From: Apilactobacillus nanyangensis
Lineage (GTDB): Bacteria > Bacillota > Bacilli > Lactobacillales > Lactobacillaceae
Reading direction: 5' to 3'
DNA length: 48,054 bases
Assembly: GCF_016861915.1 (NCBI RefSeq)
Contig: NZ_BOLX01000014.1
Span: forward strand, 1 to 48,054
Part shown: positions 7,933-18,353 of the stretch, one piece after another
Layout: every line of letters begins with the position of its first letter
Position numbering within the stretch: the stretch's first letter is position 1
Notes under the pieces: generated by a model
Told to the model about the DNA's origin: nothing
Database searches by the model: none
Seen by the model: only the letters and a program-made list of their open reading frames with translations
Made by a program: the position numbers and the translations under genes

Positions 7933-8784
7933 ATGATAACTTTAGGAGTAACGACTTGGAGTGAACATCCAGCATTGATTAATGGTGAGGACCGTGCCGT
8001 TAAGTTAAACGAATACGCAGCTCATTTTCCAGTTGTGGAAGTTGATAATCCGTTTTACGGCATTCCACAGGAAAAAACAGTGCGTCAATGGATGCGCCAA
8101 GTTCCAGAATCGTTCCAATTTATCTTAAAAGCCAATCAATTAATGACTAAGCATGATATGCGTTCGCAGATGGCTGCCGATGATGATCAAAGAAGACAGG
8201 CATTTAGTGATTACGTTAAAATGCTGAAACCATTAATTCAGACTAATCAATTAAAGACGGTCTTATTTCAATTCCCACCATATTTCCAACGCAATAACGA
8301 CAACATTCGCTATCTAATGACCATCCGTGAAATGATGGGAAGAAAGGTGCCAATTGCAGTTGAGTTTAGAAACCCAACATGGACGGAAAAGTCGATGCAA
8401 AGCTCAATTCAAAATTATTTAAAACGCCTAGGGATGACTTTTGTGATTGCTGACGAGCCACATAATTTAAACGATGGCATTGAGTTATTACCAATGGTCA
8501 CTACTTCTAAGATGGCGATGTTAAGACTGCATGGAAGAAACGCCCAGGGATGGTTTAACCAAGACAAAAACTGGCGTAGTCAAAGAACGTTGTACAAGTA
8601 TAGTGAGGACGAACTAAAGCAATTTGCTGACATCGTCACTAAGTTAAATAAAGAAGTCGATGAGGTGTGTGTCATCTTTAACAATAACTCAGGTAGGGAT
8701 GCTGCACCGAACGCACTACAATTAAAAGAGATGTTGCACGTGTCATTTAACGATTTGGCACCGATGCAATTAGATTTGTTCTAA
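7933..8784 (+). CDS. DUF72 domain-containing protein (YecE-like)
   Basis: A 283-aa protein of the DUF72 TIM-barrel-like family. Supporting features are the N-terminal VTTWSEHPAL, EVDNPFYGIP, FQFPPYF, AVEFRNPTW and the late MLRLHGRNAQGW segment, all typical of the family. Its biochemical role is unknown. It follows the sirtuin gene by 19 bases with AGGAAG upstream, so it is probably the last gene of the mvaA cluster. No terminator is visible after it. The metG promoter begins in the short gap that follows. Confidence 0.85.
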   Translation: MITLGVTTWSEHPALINGEDRAVKLNEYAAHFPVVEVDNPFYGIPQEKTVRQWMRQVPESFQFILKANQLMTKHDMRSQMAADDDQRRQAFSDYVKMLKPLIQTNQLKTVLFQFPPYFQRNNDNIRYLMTIREMMGRKVPIAVEFRNPTWTEKSMQSSIQNYLKRLGMTFVIADEPHNLNDGIELLPMVTTSKMAMLRLHGRNAQGWFNQDKNWRSQRTLYKYSEDELKQFADIVTKLNKEVDEVCVIFNNNSGRDAAPNALQLKEMLHVSFNDLAPMQLDLF

Positions 8785-8810
8785 GAGCAATATTATTGAC
8801 AATTCAAGTA

Positions 8811-8819
8811 TGATATACT
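8811..8819 (+). promoter_or_regulatory. metG promoter, extended -10
   Basis: TGATATACT is an extended -10 element (TG, one base, TATACT) 40 bases before the metG ATG. A TTGACA at 8796-8801 is only 12 bases upstream, too close to act as a normal -35 for this -10. Confidence 0.5.
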
Positions 8820-8834
8820 AATAGTTAATATTAA

Positions 8835-10895
<2,061 letters not shown>

Positions 10896-10913
10896 TGGTG
10901 AGATAACAAACTA

Positions 10914-10954
10914 AAAAATAGCCATTAATTCAAAACGAATTGATGGCTATTTTT
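10914..10954 (+). terminator. Terminator after metG
   Basis: A long stem (AAAAATAGCCATTAATTC with GAATTGATGGCTATTTTT, one G-U pair, 5-nt loop) ends in a T tract. It separates metG from tatD, whose ribosome site starts just after it. Confidence 0.85.
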
Positions 10955-10972
10955 ACGATAGGAGCAAATATA

Positions 10973-11740
10973 ATGCAAATTTTTGATTCACATACGCATT
11001 TAAATGATGATGCTTTTAGAGGACAAGTGCCAGAATACATTGAACATGCCAAAAAACTGGGTGTTACCAAGATGGCAATTGTTGGATCAAACCGTCAAAT
11101 GAACGAAAAAGCGATTGAATTAGCTCATCAATATGATAATCTTTATGCAATCGTTGGGTTCCATCCTGAAGATGCGTTGAACTATAACGATGAAGAAGAG
11201 GCTATTTTATACAAGCAACTACAAGATGATAAGGTGGTTGCACTAGGTGAAATCGGTCTTGATTACAATCAAAGCACCGCACCCAAGAAGGCTCAATTCA
11301 ACGTATTCAAACGCCAAATCGATATCGCCCAAGAACTTGGGATGCCAATTTCAGTGCATAACCGTGATGCCTTTGAAGATACCTACGCCATTTTAAAAGA
11401 AAAAGGTGTTAACAACGGTATTATTCATAGTTTTAATGGTGATGCGCAATGGTTAAACAAGATTATGGACCTAGGGATGTACGTTTCATACTCTGGTGTT
11501 GCTAGTTTCAAAAAGACTAAGGAAATCCATGATTCCGTTTCTAAAACACCAATCGATAGAATGCTTGTGGAAACAGATGCACCTTATTTAGCACCTGAAC
11601 CATTACGTGGTCACCAAAATGAACCAGGGTATACTCTATATACTGTCGAAGCAGTCGCTCGTTTTAGAGATACAACTCCAGATAAGATTGCTGATGCAAC
11701 TTATCAAAACGCACTACGAATTTTTGGATTGGATGAATAA
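10973..11740 (+). CDS. TatD family metal-dependent DNase
   Basis: A 255-aa TIM-barrel hydrolase of the TatD family. Metal ligands are visible as HTHLND (His7 and His9), GEIGLDY (Glu), the His of SVHNRDA, the His of IIHSFNG and the Asp of ETDAPYL. Family members are 3'-5' exonucleases implicated in DNA repair or degradation. The ATG at 10973 follows TAGGAG. A longer frame opening at 10940 would start inside the metG terminator and is rejected. The stop codon overlaps the rnmV start by one base. tatD-rnmV-rsmA is a conserved Bacillota order. Confidence 0.93.
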   Translation: MQIFDSHTHLNDDAFRGQVPEYIEHAKKLGVTKMAIVGSNRQMNEKAIELAHQYDNLYAIVGFHPEDALNYNDEEEAILYKQLQDDKVVALGEIGLDYNQSTAPKKAQFNVFKRQIDIAQELGMPISVHNRDAFEDTYAILKEKGVNNGIIHSFNGDAQWLNKIMDLGMYVSYSGVASFKKTKEIHDSVSKTPIDRMLVETDAPYLAPEPLRGHQNEPGYTLYTVEAVARFRDTTPDKIADATYQNALRIFGLDE

Positions 11741-12291
11741 TGGAAAAAATCAAAGAAGTAATCGTGGTAGAAGGCCGCGATGATACCAAAAGAATTAAAA
11801 TGGCGGTAGACTGTGACACCATCGAAACAAGGGGATCAGCAATTGATGAAAAGACGTTGGCGTTGATTAAGAAACTAGACAAGCAACGTGGTGTAATCGT
11901 ATTTACTGACCCGGATTTTTCTGGTGAACGCATTAGAAAAATTATCACGCAGGCAGTACCAAATGCTAAACACGCGTTTGTTGACCGTAAAAAGTCGGTA
12001 CCAACCAAGAGTGATGGTTCACTAGGTGTTGAACATGCCAGCGTCGAAACCATCAGAGAAGCACTAAAAAATGTCTATACAGCAGACACTAATCATGAAA
12101 GTGAAATTTCAGTTTCTGATTTAAATGCTGCAAGGGTCATTAATGATTCAGAGGCGAAAATCAGACGCACTCAATTATGTAATGAACTAAAGATTGGATA
12201 TGTTAATGGGAAACAACTATTGAAACGACTATCCATGTTTGGAATTACTAAAGAACAATTTAACGAAGCACTAAGTCATATTAAGGAGTAA
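11740..12291 (+). CDS. rnmV: Ribonuclease M5
   Basis: A 183-aa Toprim-domain protein. The catalytic Glu is in VVEGRDD near the N-terminus and the metal-binding aspartates are in FTDPDFSGERIR. RNase M5 matures 5S rRNA, with ribosomal protein L18 as cofactor. The length matches the B. subtilis enzyme (about 186 aa). It is coupled to tatD by a one-base TAATG overlap, and rsmA follows after 3 bases, so two rRNA-modifying functions share this operon. Confidence 0.95.
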   Translation: MEKIKEVIVVEGRDDTKRIKMAVDCDTIETRGSAIDEKTLALIKKLDKQRGVIVFTDPDFSGERIRKIITQAVPNAKHAFVDRKKSVPTKSDGSLGVEHASVETIREALKNVYTADTNHESEISVSDLNAARVINDSEAKIRRTQLCNELKIGYVNGKQLLKRLSMFGITKEQFNEALSHIKE

Positions 12292-12294
12292 ACA

Positions 12295-13182
12295 ATGCCA
12301 AATAATCCAGAAATCGCTAGCCCAGCTAGAACACAAGCAATTTTAAATCGTTTCCATTTATCAGCTAAGAAGAGTTTAGGACAAAACTTCTTAACTGACC
12401 TAAATGTATTAACTAAGATTGTCGATGCTGCGCATTTAACAGATACAGATAATGTAATCGAAATTGGACCAGGTATCGGTGGATTAACCGAATTCCTAGC
12501 TCGTAGTTCAAAACGTGTTTTAGCGTTTGAAATTGACCAAAATTTATTGCCTGTATTGGATGAAACATTAAGTCCTTATGATAATGTCGAAGTAATTAAT
12601 CAAGACATCTTACAAGCAAATTTGCCCGCTATTATCGAAGAAAAGTTCAATAACGAACGTCCAATTAAGGTTGTTGCTAACTTACCTTACTACATCACAA
12701 CTCCAATCATTTTGGATCTATTGAAGGGCAATGCTGAATTCGACAACATTACCGTTATGATGCAAAAAGAAGTTGCTCAAAGACTAGAAGCCAAACCAGG
12801 TAGCAAGGATTACGGTTCACTATCAGTGATTATCCAATACCTAAATGATGTTAAGTTAGCATTTGAAGTATCTAGAAAATCATTTATCCCTGCACCAAAT
12901 GTCGATTCAGCAATCGTGACTTTGGAAAGAAAAGAAACCATTGAAAACGAAGTGTTTGACGAAAAGGCATTTGCTAGTTTCGTAAGGGGATGCTTTGCCC
13001 ACCGTCGAAAGACTCTATGGAACAACCTACAAGGATTGTTTGGTAAGGACGCTGAAACTAAAGAAAAGGTTCAAACTGTCCTAGATGAATTCGACATTCA
13101 ACCAAGCATTCGTCCTGAAAAACTGACTGTTGATCAATACGTCGATTTAACAAATAAATTTCATTCTATAAAATTGGTATAA
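12295..13182 (+). CDS. rsmA: 16S rRNA (A1518/A1519) dimethyltransferase
   Basis: A 295-aa Rossmann-fold methyltransferase (KsgA). The SAM-binding motif is [10 protein letters not shown] and the adenine-N6 catalytic motif is NLPYY in [19 protein letters not shown] near the N-terminus is diagnostic. It dimethylates two adjacent adenines in the 3' hairpin of 16S rRNA. The ATG is 3 bases after the rnmV stop, with GGAG upstream. Its last codons overlap the first of three stacked -10 elements for veg. Confidence 0.96.
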   Translation: MPNNPEIASPARTQAILNRFHLSAKKSLGQNFLTDLNVLTKIVDAAHLTDTDNVIEIGPGIGGLTEFLARSSKRVLAFEIDQNLLPVLDETLSPYDNVEVINQDILQANLPAIIEEKFNNERPIKVVANLPYYITTPIILDLLKGNAEFDNITVMMQKEVAQRLEAKPGSKDYGSLSVIIQYLNDVKLAFEVSRKSFIPAPNVDSAIVTLERKETIENEVFDEKAFASFVRGCFAHRRKTLWNNLQGLFGKDAETKEKVQTVLDEFDIQPSIRPEKLTVDQYVDLTNKFHSIKLV

Positions 13183-13247
13183 TATTATTTGATTATTAAA
13201 AAACACTGTGATATAATTTTGATTTTTAATATTTTCCGTGGTATAAT
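13176..13247 (+). promoter_or_regulatory. Three stacked extended -10 promoters upstream of veg
   Basis: Perfect TGnTATAAT elements occur three times: 13176-13184, 13209-13217 and 13239-13247, at roughly 30-bp steps. TTGATT at 13190-13195 and 13219-13224 lies 16-17 bp upstream of the second and third, as plausible -35 elements. veg is known as a strongly transcribed locus in B. subtilis. Confidence 0.65.
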
Positions 13248-13271
13248 AAACATACTAGAGAGGTGAATATT

Positions 13272-13523
13272 ATGCCAACCAGTTTGACTGACATTAAGAG
13301 CCACTTGGACACTCGCCTAGGCGAAAAAGTTGTTGTAACTGTTCAAGTAGGAAGAAACAAAACATTAGAACGCCATGGGATGTTAGCTGAAACATTCCCA
13401 GCAGTGTTTGTTGTTGAGTTAGAAGAAGATGAAAATCTTAAGAGAGTATCTTACAGCTACACTGATATTCTAACCAAGAACATTGAAATGGATTTTACCG
13501 ACGAAGTAAGTGAAGAAGCTTAA
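13272..13523 (+). CDS. veg: Veg family protein
   Basis: An 83-aa protein. TSLTDIKSHLD, GEKVVVTVQVGRNK and FVVELEE..RVSYSYTDIL are the conserved Veg signatures. B. subtilis Veg (about 86 aa) is strongly expressed and has been linked to biofilm control. Its molecular activity is unresolved. Placement next to rsmA and before ispE repeats the Bacillus order. The ATG at 13272 is preferred to an in-frame GTG at 13263 that falls within the AGAGGTG ribosome site. Confidence 0.93.
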   Translation: MPTSLTDIKSHLDTRLGEKVVVTVQVGRNKTLERHGMLAETFPAVFVVELEEDENLKRVSYSYTDILTKNIEMDFTDEVSEEA

Positions 13524-13528
13524 AACTA

Positions 13529-13556
13529 AGAGCTAATAATGTTTATTAGCTCTTTT
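13529..13556 (+). terminator. Terminator after veg
   Basis: A perfect 11-bp stem AGAGCTAATAA/TTATTAGCTCT with a minimal loop, followed by TTTTTA. Confidence 0.88.
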
Positions 13557-13574
13557 TATTTTGCACTTTTGACA

Positions 13575-13619
13575 AAATCCGAAAGTTTCACTGACTTTTC
13601 ATTTTAACTTTAGTATAAT
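13575..13619 (+). promoter_or_regulatory. ispE promoter with PurBox-like sequence
   Basis: CTGACT (13591-13596), 17 bp, TATAAT (13614-13619). Directly upstream, AAATCCGAAAGTT (13575-13587) matches 11 of 13 positions of the Gram-positive PurR box AWWWCCGAACWWT. The promoter is fairly sure. PurR control is only suggested. Confidence 0.5.
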
Positions 13620-13656
13620 GTTATTAAATAATTTAGTTAAATTGGGGGTGTGATAC

Positions 13657-14505
13657 TTGAGAACCGTAGAGAAAGCATGCGCCAAACTTAACCTAGGCTT
13701 GGATACGCCGTATCGTCACAAGGACGGCAAAATTGAGTGGAATATGATAATGACCTCGATTGAATTATCTGATTACGTCGAGATTGTTACCGAAAAGGGA
13801 AACGGAATTTCCGTTCACTGTAATCGTGTGTTTTTACCACAAGATCATCGCAACTTAGCATATCAAGCAGCATTTCTACTTAAAAAGAAATTTGGAATTC
13901 AACAAAAAGTGGATATCCATATCAGAAAGAATATTCCTGTTGCTGCCGGAATGGGTGGAGGATCATCTGATGCTGCGGCTGTTATTCGAGGCCTGAATCG
14001 TCTCTGGGACCTACATATGACCGATCAAGAGATGGCAACATTCGGATTACAACTTGATTCTGATGTTCCTTATTGTGTATACAGTCAGACTGCGATGGTA
14101 ACCGGTAAGGGTGATAATATTGAGTTAATGCCAAAATTGCCAAAGATGTATTTCGTAATTGTGAAACCAAAAGTTAGCGTTTCGACACCAGAAATCTTAA
14201 ACAAGATTGATTACGACAAGTTAGAACATGTAAATGTTAACGAACTGGCGGCCGCGGTTGAAACACAAGATTATGACCAAATTGTTTCCCACATGGGAAA
14301 TGTATTGGAGCCATTGTCTGCAAAGCATCACAGTGAGATTAAAAAGATTAAAGAAAAATTCGAAAAATACGGTGCTGATAGTGCTCAAATGAGTGGAACT
14401 GGTCCAACTGTCTTTGGAATTTGTAAGACAGAAAGCCAAGCAAAACACATTTTTAACAGCATTCGTGGATTCTGTTCCGAAGTATATATTGTAAGACCTG
14501 TATAA
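13657..14505 (+). CDS. ispE: 4-diphosphocytidyl-2-C-methyl-D-erythritol kinase (IspE)
   Basis: A 282-aa GHMP kinase. The ATP-binding motif is PVAAGMGGGSSDAAAV at about 93-108, the N-terminal KACAKLNLGL is typical, and the C-terminal SGTGPTVFG is the third GHMP motif. By family, IspE phosphorylates CDP-methylerythritol in the MEP pathway. The same window carries mvaA of the mevalonate route, so this is probably the orphan ispE retained in lactobacilli, whose real substrate is uncertain. TTG start at 13657 with GGGGGTG 6 bases upstream. It sits between veg and purR, as in Bacillus. Confidence 0.9.
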   Translation: MRTVEKACAKLNLGLDTPYRHKDGKIEWNMIMTSIELSDYVEIVTEKGNGISVHCNRVFLPQDHRNLAYQAAFLLKKKFGIQQKVDIHIRKNIPVAAGMGGGSSDAAAVIRGLNRLWDLHMTDQEMATFGLQLDSDVPYCVYSQTAMVTGKGDNIELMPKLPKMYFVIVKPKVSVSTPEILNKIDYDKLEHVNVNELAAAVETQDYDQIVSHMGNVLEPLSAKHHSEIKKIKEKFEKYGADSAQMSGTGPTVFGICKTESQAKHIFNSIRGFCSEVYIVRPV

Positions 14506-14546
14506 AAATATCCGTTTAGGTGAAAGCTTAAACGGATATTTTTTTA
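14504..14546 (+). terminator. Terminator after ispE
   Basis: A 15-bp perfect stem (AAAAATATCCGTTTA and complement) with a 10-nt loop and a T run. It begins inside the ispE stop codon. Confidence 0.87.
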
Positions 14547-14569
14547 TTATTTCGTTTAAAAAGTATCTT

Positions 14570-14582
14570 AAATCCGAACATT
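14570..14582 (+). promoter_or_regulatory. PurBox (PurR operator) upstream of purR
   Basis: AAATCCGAACATT fits all 13 positions of the PurR box consensus AWWWCCGAACWWT. A degenerate opposite-orientation box (core TTCG) lies upstream at about 14548-14560, as expected for PurR operators made of two inverted boxes. It lies just before the purR gene, suggesting autoregulation of purR-glmU. Confidence 0.7.
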
Positions 14583-14625
14583 ATGATAAAATTTAGATGT
14601 AGTTTTTACTTAATGAGGTGAAAGA

Positions 14626-15471
14626 ATGAAAGCAAAGCGTAGTGCGCGTCTAGTAGATATGACTCGCTACTTAATGGAGAATCCTAATACGGTAGTACCA
14701 TTGACTTTTTTTGCAAATCGTTATGATTCTGCTAAGTCATCTATTAGTGAAGACCTAACCATTTTACGAAAAACATTTATGGAAACAGGGACTGGTGTAT
14801 TAGAAACCATTCCAGGTGCCGCTGGTGGAAGTATGTTTATGCCCGGCATTCAAAAACATGAAGCAAGTCTATTCATTGACGAAGTTCAATCAGCATTAGC
14901 TGACAATTCAAGAGTTCTACCTGGTGGATATGTATATATGAACGACCTACTTAACCGTCCATCAATTTTGAGACAAATTGGTCGAATTATTGCAACATTA
15001 TACAGTGACAAGAAAATTGACGCTGTATTAACAGTTGCCACTAAGGGTATTCCGGTTGCACAAAGCGTTGCAACCTTATTAAACGTTCCATTCGTAATCG
15101 CTAGACATGATTCTAGAATTACCGATGGTTCTACTATCAGTGTGAACTATATTTCTGGTTCTCAAAAGAGAATTGAAAAGATGGTTCTTTCAAAACGTAG
15201 TTTACCTGCTAATTCCAACGTTTTAATCGTAGATGATTTTCTACGTGGTGGTGGATCAGCTGATGGACTATGCAGTTTAATCAAAGAATTTGATAGTGAA
15301 GTCGCTGGAATTGCATTCGTTGCTGAACGTGATTATGAAGGTCAACGTAAGATTAGCGAAGATGATTACACTTCATTATTCAAGATTGATACTAATGACG
15401 GTGATATTAAAGTTGATTTAGGTAATTTTACCTACGATAACTTTAGTGAGGTCACCAAGGAGGAAGAATAA
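14626..15471 (+). CDS. purR: Pur operon regulator PurR (Gram-positive type)
   Basis: A 281-aa protein with an N-terminal winged helix-turn-helix (about 1-74) and a phosphoribosyltransferase-like effector domain. The PRPP-binding segment [14 protein letters not shown] is at about 201-214. In this family PRPP binding relieves repression of purine genes. It is unrelated to the LacI-type PurR of E. coli. A consensus PurBox lies 44 bases before the ATG. The stop overlaps the glmU ATG by one base. prs, which makes the effector PRPP, is the next transcription unit. Confidence 0.95.
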   Translation: MKAKRSARLVDMTRYLMENPNTVVPLTFFANRYDSAKSSISEDLTILRKTFMETGTGVLETIPGAAGGSMFMPGIQKHEASLFIDEVQSALADNSRVLPGGYVYMNDLLNRPSILRQIGRIIATLYSDKKIDAVLTVATKGIPVAQSVATLLNVPFVIARHDSRITDGSTISVNYISGSQKRIEKMVLSKRSLPANSNVLIVDDFLRGGGSADGLCSLIKEFDSEVAGIAFVAERDYEGQRKISEDDYTSLFKIDTNDGDIKVDLGNFTYDNFSEVTKEEE

Positions 15472-16844
15472 TGACGACTAGAAATACAATTATTTTAGCT
15501 GCCGGTAAAGGTACGCGAATGAAGTCAAAACTATACAAAGTTTTGCATCGAGTTTGTGGTCGTACAATGGTTGATTGTGTATTAACACAAGTTGAAAAAA
15601 TTCATATGGACAATATTGTTACTGTTGTTGGTTTTGGTGCCGAAGACGTTAAAACTCAACTAGGTGACAGAAGCCAATATGCATTACAAGAAAAACAACT
15701 AGGAACAGGGGATGCAGTTAAAAAGACTGCTGACATTCTAGAAAACGTTGATGGATCAACAATGGTTGTTAGTGGAGATACTCCATTATTCACTGCTGAA
15801 ACCTTTGATCACTTATTTACTCAACACGAAGAAAGCGGTGCTGTTGCAACCGTATTAACTTCTAAGGCACCTAACCCATTTGGTTATGGTCGTGTTGTAA
15901 GAGACGATAAGGGTAACGTTAACAAGATTGTTGAACAAAAAGATGCCTCAGTTGCCGAACAACACATCGATGAAATTAACACAGGTGTATATGTTTTCGA
16001 TAACCATGAATTATTCGAAGCGCTTAAGAAAGTTAAAAACGATAACGCTCAAGGTGAATACTACCTACCAGACGTTATTGGTATTTTCAAAGAAGAAGGT
16101 AAGAACGTTGGGGCTTACCAAATGAAAGACTTTGATGAATCAATGGGTGTAAATGATAGAATTGCACTTTCAAAGGCTAACCAAGTAATGCAACAACGCA
16201 TTAACGAATATCACATGTCAAACGGTGTTACTATGCCAAATCCTAATGACACATACATTGATTTTGGCGTTGAAATTGGCCAAGACACAATCGTAGAACC
16301 TGGTGTTCACATTAGTGGTAATACCAAGATTGGTAGCGACTGTAAGATTGGTGCTAACTCAGAAATTAGAGATTGTATCATTCATGACAATGTTACTGTG
16401 ACATCATCACTACTTGAAGAATCAGAAATGATGGAAGGCTCAAACATTGGACCTTACTCACATCTTCGTCCAGAAGCTAAGATTGGTGAAAACGTTCATC
16501 TTGGAAACTTCGTTGAAGTTAAGAAGGCCCAAATTGATGAAGGTACTAAGGTAGGTCACTTAACTTACGTTGGTAACGCTCATCTAGGCAAGAACATTAA
16601 CGTTGGTTGTGGTGTTATCTTCGCTAACTACGATGGTAAGAACAAACACAATACCGAAGTTGGTGACAACTCATTTATTGGTAGTAACGCTAACTTGATT
16701 GCACCATTACACATTGATGACCACACATTTATTGCTGCTGGTTCAACAATTACTGATGACGTAAAACAATACGATATGGCGATTGCAAGACAACGTCAAA
16801 CCAATAAACCAGGATATTTCAAAAAGCTTCCATATGCTGATTAA
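15471..16844 (+). CDS. glmU: Bifunctional GlmU (GlcNAc-1-P uridyltransferase / GlcN-1-P acetyltransferase)
   Basis: A 457-aa two-domain enzyme that makes UDP-GlcNAc for peptidoglycan and teichoic acids. The N-terminal nucleotidyltransferase has [11 protein letters not shown] at about 9-19, plus [10 protein letters not shown] and SGDTPLF. The C-terminal left-handed beta-helix of hexapeptide repeats runs from about residue 250 to 440, with the acetyltransferase region [11 protein letters not shown] and NYDGKNKH. The length is standard. It is translationally coupled to purR by a one-base overlap, giving a purR-glmU operon that may respond to purine status. Confidence 0.97.
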   Translation: MTTRNTIILAAGKGTRMKSKLYKVLHRVCGRTMVDCVLTQVEKIHMDNIVTVVGFGAEDVKTQLGDRSQYALQEKQLGTGDAVKKTADILENVDGSTMVVSGDTPLFTAETFDHLFTQHEESGAVATVLTSKAPNPFGYGRVVRDDKGNVNKIVEQKDASVAEQHIDEINTGVYVFDNHELFEALKKVKNDNAQGEYYLPDVIGIFKEEGKNVGAYQMKDFDESMGVNDRIALSKANQVMQQRINEYHMSNGVTMPNPNDTYIDFGVEIGQDTIVEPGVHISGNTKIGSDCKIGANSEIRDCIIHDNVTVTSSLLEESEMMEGSNIGPYSHLRPEAKIGENVHLGNFVEVKKAQIDEGTKVGHLTYVGNAHLGKNINVGCGVIFANYDGKNKHNTEVGDNSFIGSNANLIAPLHIDDHTFIAAGSTITDDVKQYDMAIARQRQTNKPGYFKKLPYAD

Positions 16845-16855
16845 GAGATAATCCA

Positions 16856-16883
16856 ATGACATTTTATTTATTATTTGTATAAT
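16856..16883 (+). promoter_or_regulatory. prs promoter
   Basis: ATGACA (16856-16861), a 16-bp spacer and TATAAT (16878-16883), about 95 bases before the prs start. No terminator was seen between glmU and prs, so read-through is also possible. Confidence 0.5.
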
Positions 16884-16977
16884 TTTTGAATGAAAAATTA
16901 TCAATTATAGTGTAAAATTAACTGTGAATTAAGAATATAGTTACGAATTATAGAATTTATTGTTAGGTGGAGGACTT

Positions 16978-17958
16978 ATGGCTGAAAGATATTCTGATCC
17001 TAAATTGAAGATTTTCGCTTTAAACTCTAACATTCCTTTGGCAGAAAAGATTGCTGATCGTGTTGGTGTTGATTTAGGTGAAACATCTGTTGATAGATTT
17101 AGCGATGGCGAAATTAGAATTAACATTGAAGAAAGTATCCGTGGGGATAACTGTTATATCATTCAATCTACATCAGCTCCCGTTAATGATAATTTAATGG
17201 AATTAATGATTATGATTGATGCTCTTAGACGTGCAAGTGCTAAGACAATTAATGTGGTAATCCCATATTATGGTTACGCTAGACAAGACCGTAAGGCTCG
17301 TTCTAGAGAACCAATTACTGCAAAGCTAGTTGCTAACATGCTAGAAACTGCTGGAATTGACCGTGTAGTTGCATTGGACCTACATGCTGCTCAAATTCAA
17401 GGTTTCTTCGATGTTCCAGTTGATCACATGATGGGTGCACCATTATTAGCTGATCACTTTATTAACCACGGCTGGGACTCAAACGCAGTCGTAGTTTCAC
17501 CTGACCATGGTGGTGTAGTTCGTGCCCGTGCATTGGCCGAATTCCTAAAGGCACCAATTGCCATTATCGACAAGCGTCGTCCTAAGGCAAACGTTGCTGA
17601 AATCATGAACATCATTGGTGATGTTAAAGGCAAGTCATGTTTGATGGTTGATGACATGATTGATACTGCTGGTACAATTACTTTAGGTGCTCAAGCATTG
17701 ATGGATGCAGGTGCTAAAGAAGTATATGCATGTTGTACACACCCTGTATTATCAGGTCCTGCAATTGATCGTATCCAACAATCACCAATCAAGAAGCTAG
17801 TTGTTACTGATACAATTCGCTTACCAAAAGAAAAGCAAATTGATAAGATTGAACAAATCTCAGTTGCTCCATTAATTGGGGACGCAATTAAGCGTATTAA
17901 CGAAGATCGTGCCGTTAGTCCATTATTCAGCAACCGTTTCAGAAGTAACGCAGAATAA
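16978..17958 (+). CDS. prs: Ribose-phosphate pyrophosphokinase (PRPP synthetase)
   Basis: A 326-aa class I PRPP synthetase making PRPP from ribose 5-phosphate and ATP. Signatures are [37 protein letters not shown] and the PRPP-binding loop [13 protein letters not shown]. The ATG at 16978 follows AGGTGGAGG. An upstream in-frame TTG at 16960 precedes that ribosome site and is rejected. The TAA overlaps the next ATG by one base. PRPP is the effector of PurR, encoded two genes upstream, and the substrate of Hpt, encoded later in the window. Confidence 0.97.
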   Translation: MAERYSDPKLKIFALNSNIPLAEKIADRVGVDLGETSVDRFSDGEIRINIEESIRGDNCYIIQSTSAPVNDNLMELMIMIDALRRASAKTINVVIPYYGYARQDRKARSREPITAKLVANMLETAGIDRVVALDLHAAQIQGFFDVPVDHMMGAPLLADHFINHGWDSNAVVVSPDHGGVVRARALAEFLKAPIAIIDKRRPKANVAEIMNIIGDVKGKSCLMVDDMIDTAGTITLGAQALMDAGAKEVYACCTHPVLSGPAIDRIQQSPIKKLVVTDTIRLPKEKQIDKIEQISVAPLIGDAIKRINEDRAVSPLFSNRFRSNAE

Positions 17959-18308
17959 TGAATAAACCAAAAAGATTAGGGCTGTTAATAGCGTTAGCCG
18001 GAATCGTCATTGCTTTAATAGCAATGGTGTTTAAAGTTAGTGCTATTACGATTAGTAACTATCTATTCTTGATAGGGTTACTAATCACAGTCATTGGCTT
18101 AATTGGAGTATTATCCAAAGGACATCTTTTTACGGGATGGCGTATTTTTCACCGTAAAGGTGATGATGAACGTTTTGAAAACGAAAAGATTCCTGCCAAT
18201 AAAATTGGTGGCATGAAGAATGCAAAAATTGTGGTACGTCCATTTGCACAGTTAATGTTAATAATTGGAATTATCTGGATTGCGTTTGCAATCATTATCA
18301 CACTATAA
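17958..18308 (+). CDS. Small membrane protein, unknown function (possibly DUF3899)
   Basis: A 116-aa protein with three predicted membrane segments (about 7-25, 32-53 and 93-115). A basic loop between the second and third contains HRKGDDERFENEK. It resembles short DUF3899-type Bacillota membrane proteins, but I am not sure of the family. It is coupled to prs by a one-base TAATG overlap and ends at a strong terminator, so it is co-transcribed with PRPP synthetase. Function unknown. Confidence 0.7.
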   Translation: MNKPKRLGLLIALAGIVIALIAMVFKVSAITISNYLFLIGLLITVIGLIGVLSKGHLFTGWRIFHRKGDDERFENEKIPANKIGGMKNAKIVVRPFAQLMLIIGIIWIAFAIIITL

Positions 18309-18343
18309 AAAAGAACTCACTTCATTGAAGTGAGTTCTTTTGT
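18307..18343. terminator. Bidirectional terminator between convergent units
   Basis: A 15-bp stem AAAAGAACTCACTTC and complement with a 3-nt loop, flanked by A and T runs. It serves the prs unit (plus) and the HAD phosphatase unit (minus). Confidence 0.88.
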
Positions 18344-18353
18344 TTATGATTAA

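Noticed and set aside
8796-8819. TTGACA plus TATACT as a standard metG promoter
   Set aside because: The spacer is only 12 bp, too short; the extended -10 alone is more likely.
11664-12053. 129-aa minus-strand frame opposite rnmV
   Set aside because: It is antisense to a clearly identified gene, with no ribosome site or recognisable domain.
16925-16950. PurBox upstream of prs (ATAGTTACGAATT)
   Set aside because: Its central positions disagree with the invariant TTCGG core, so I do not call it.
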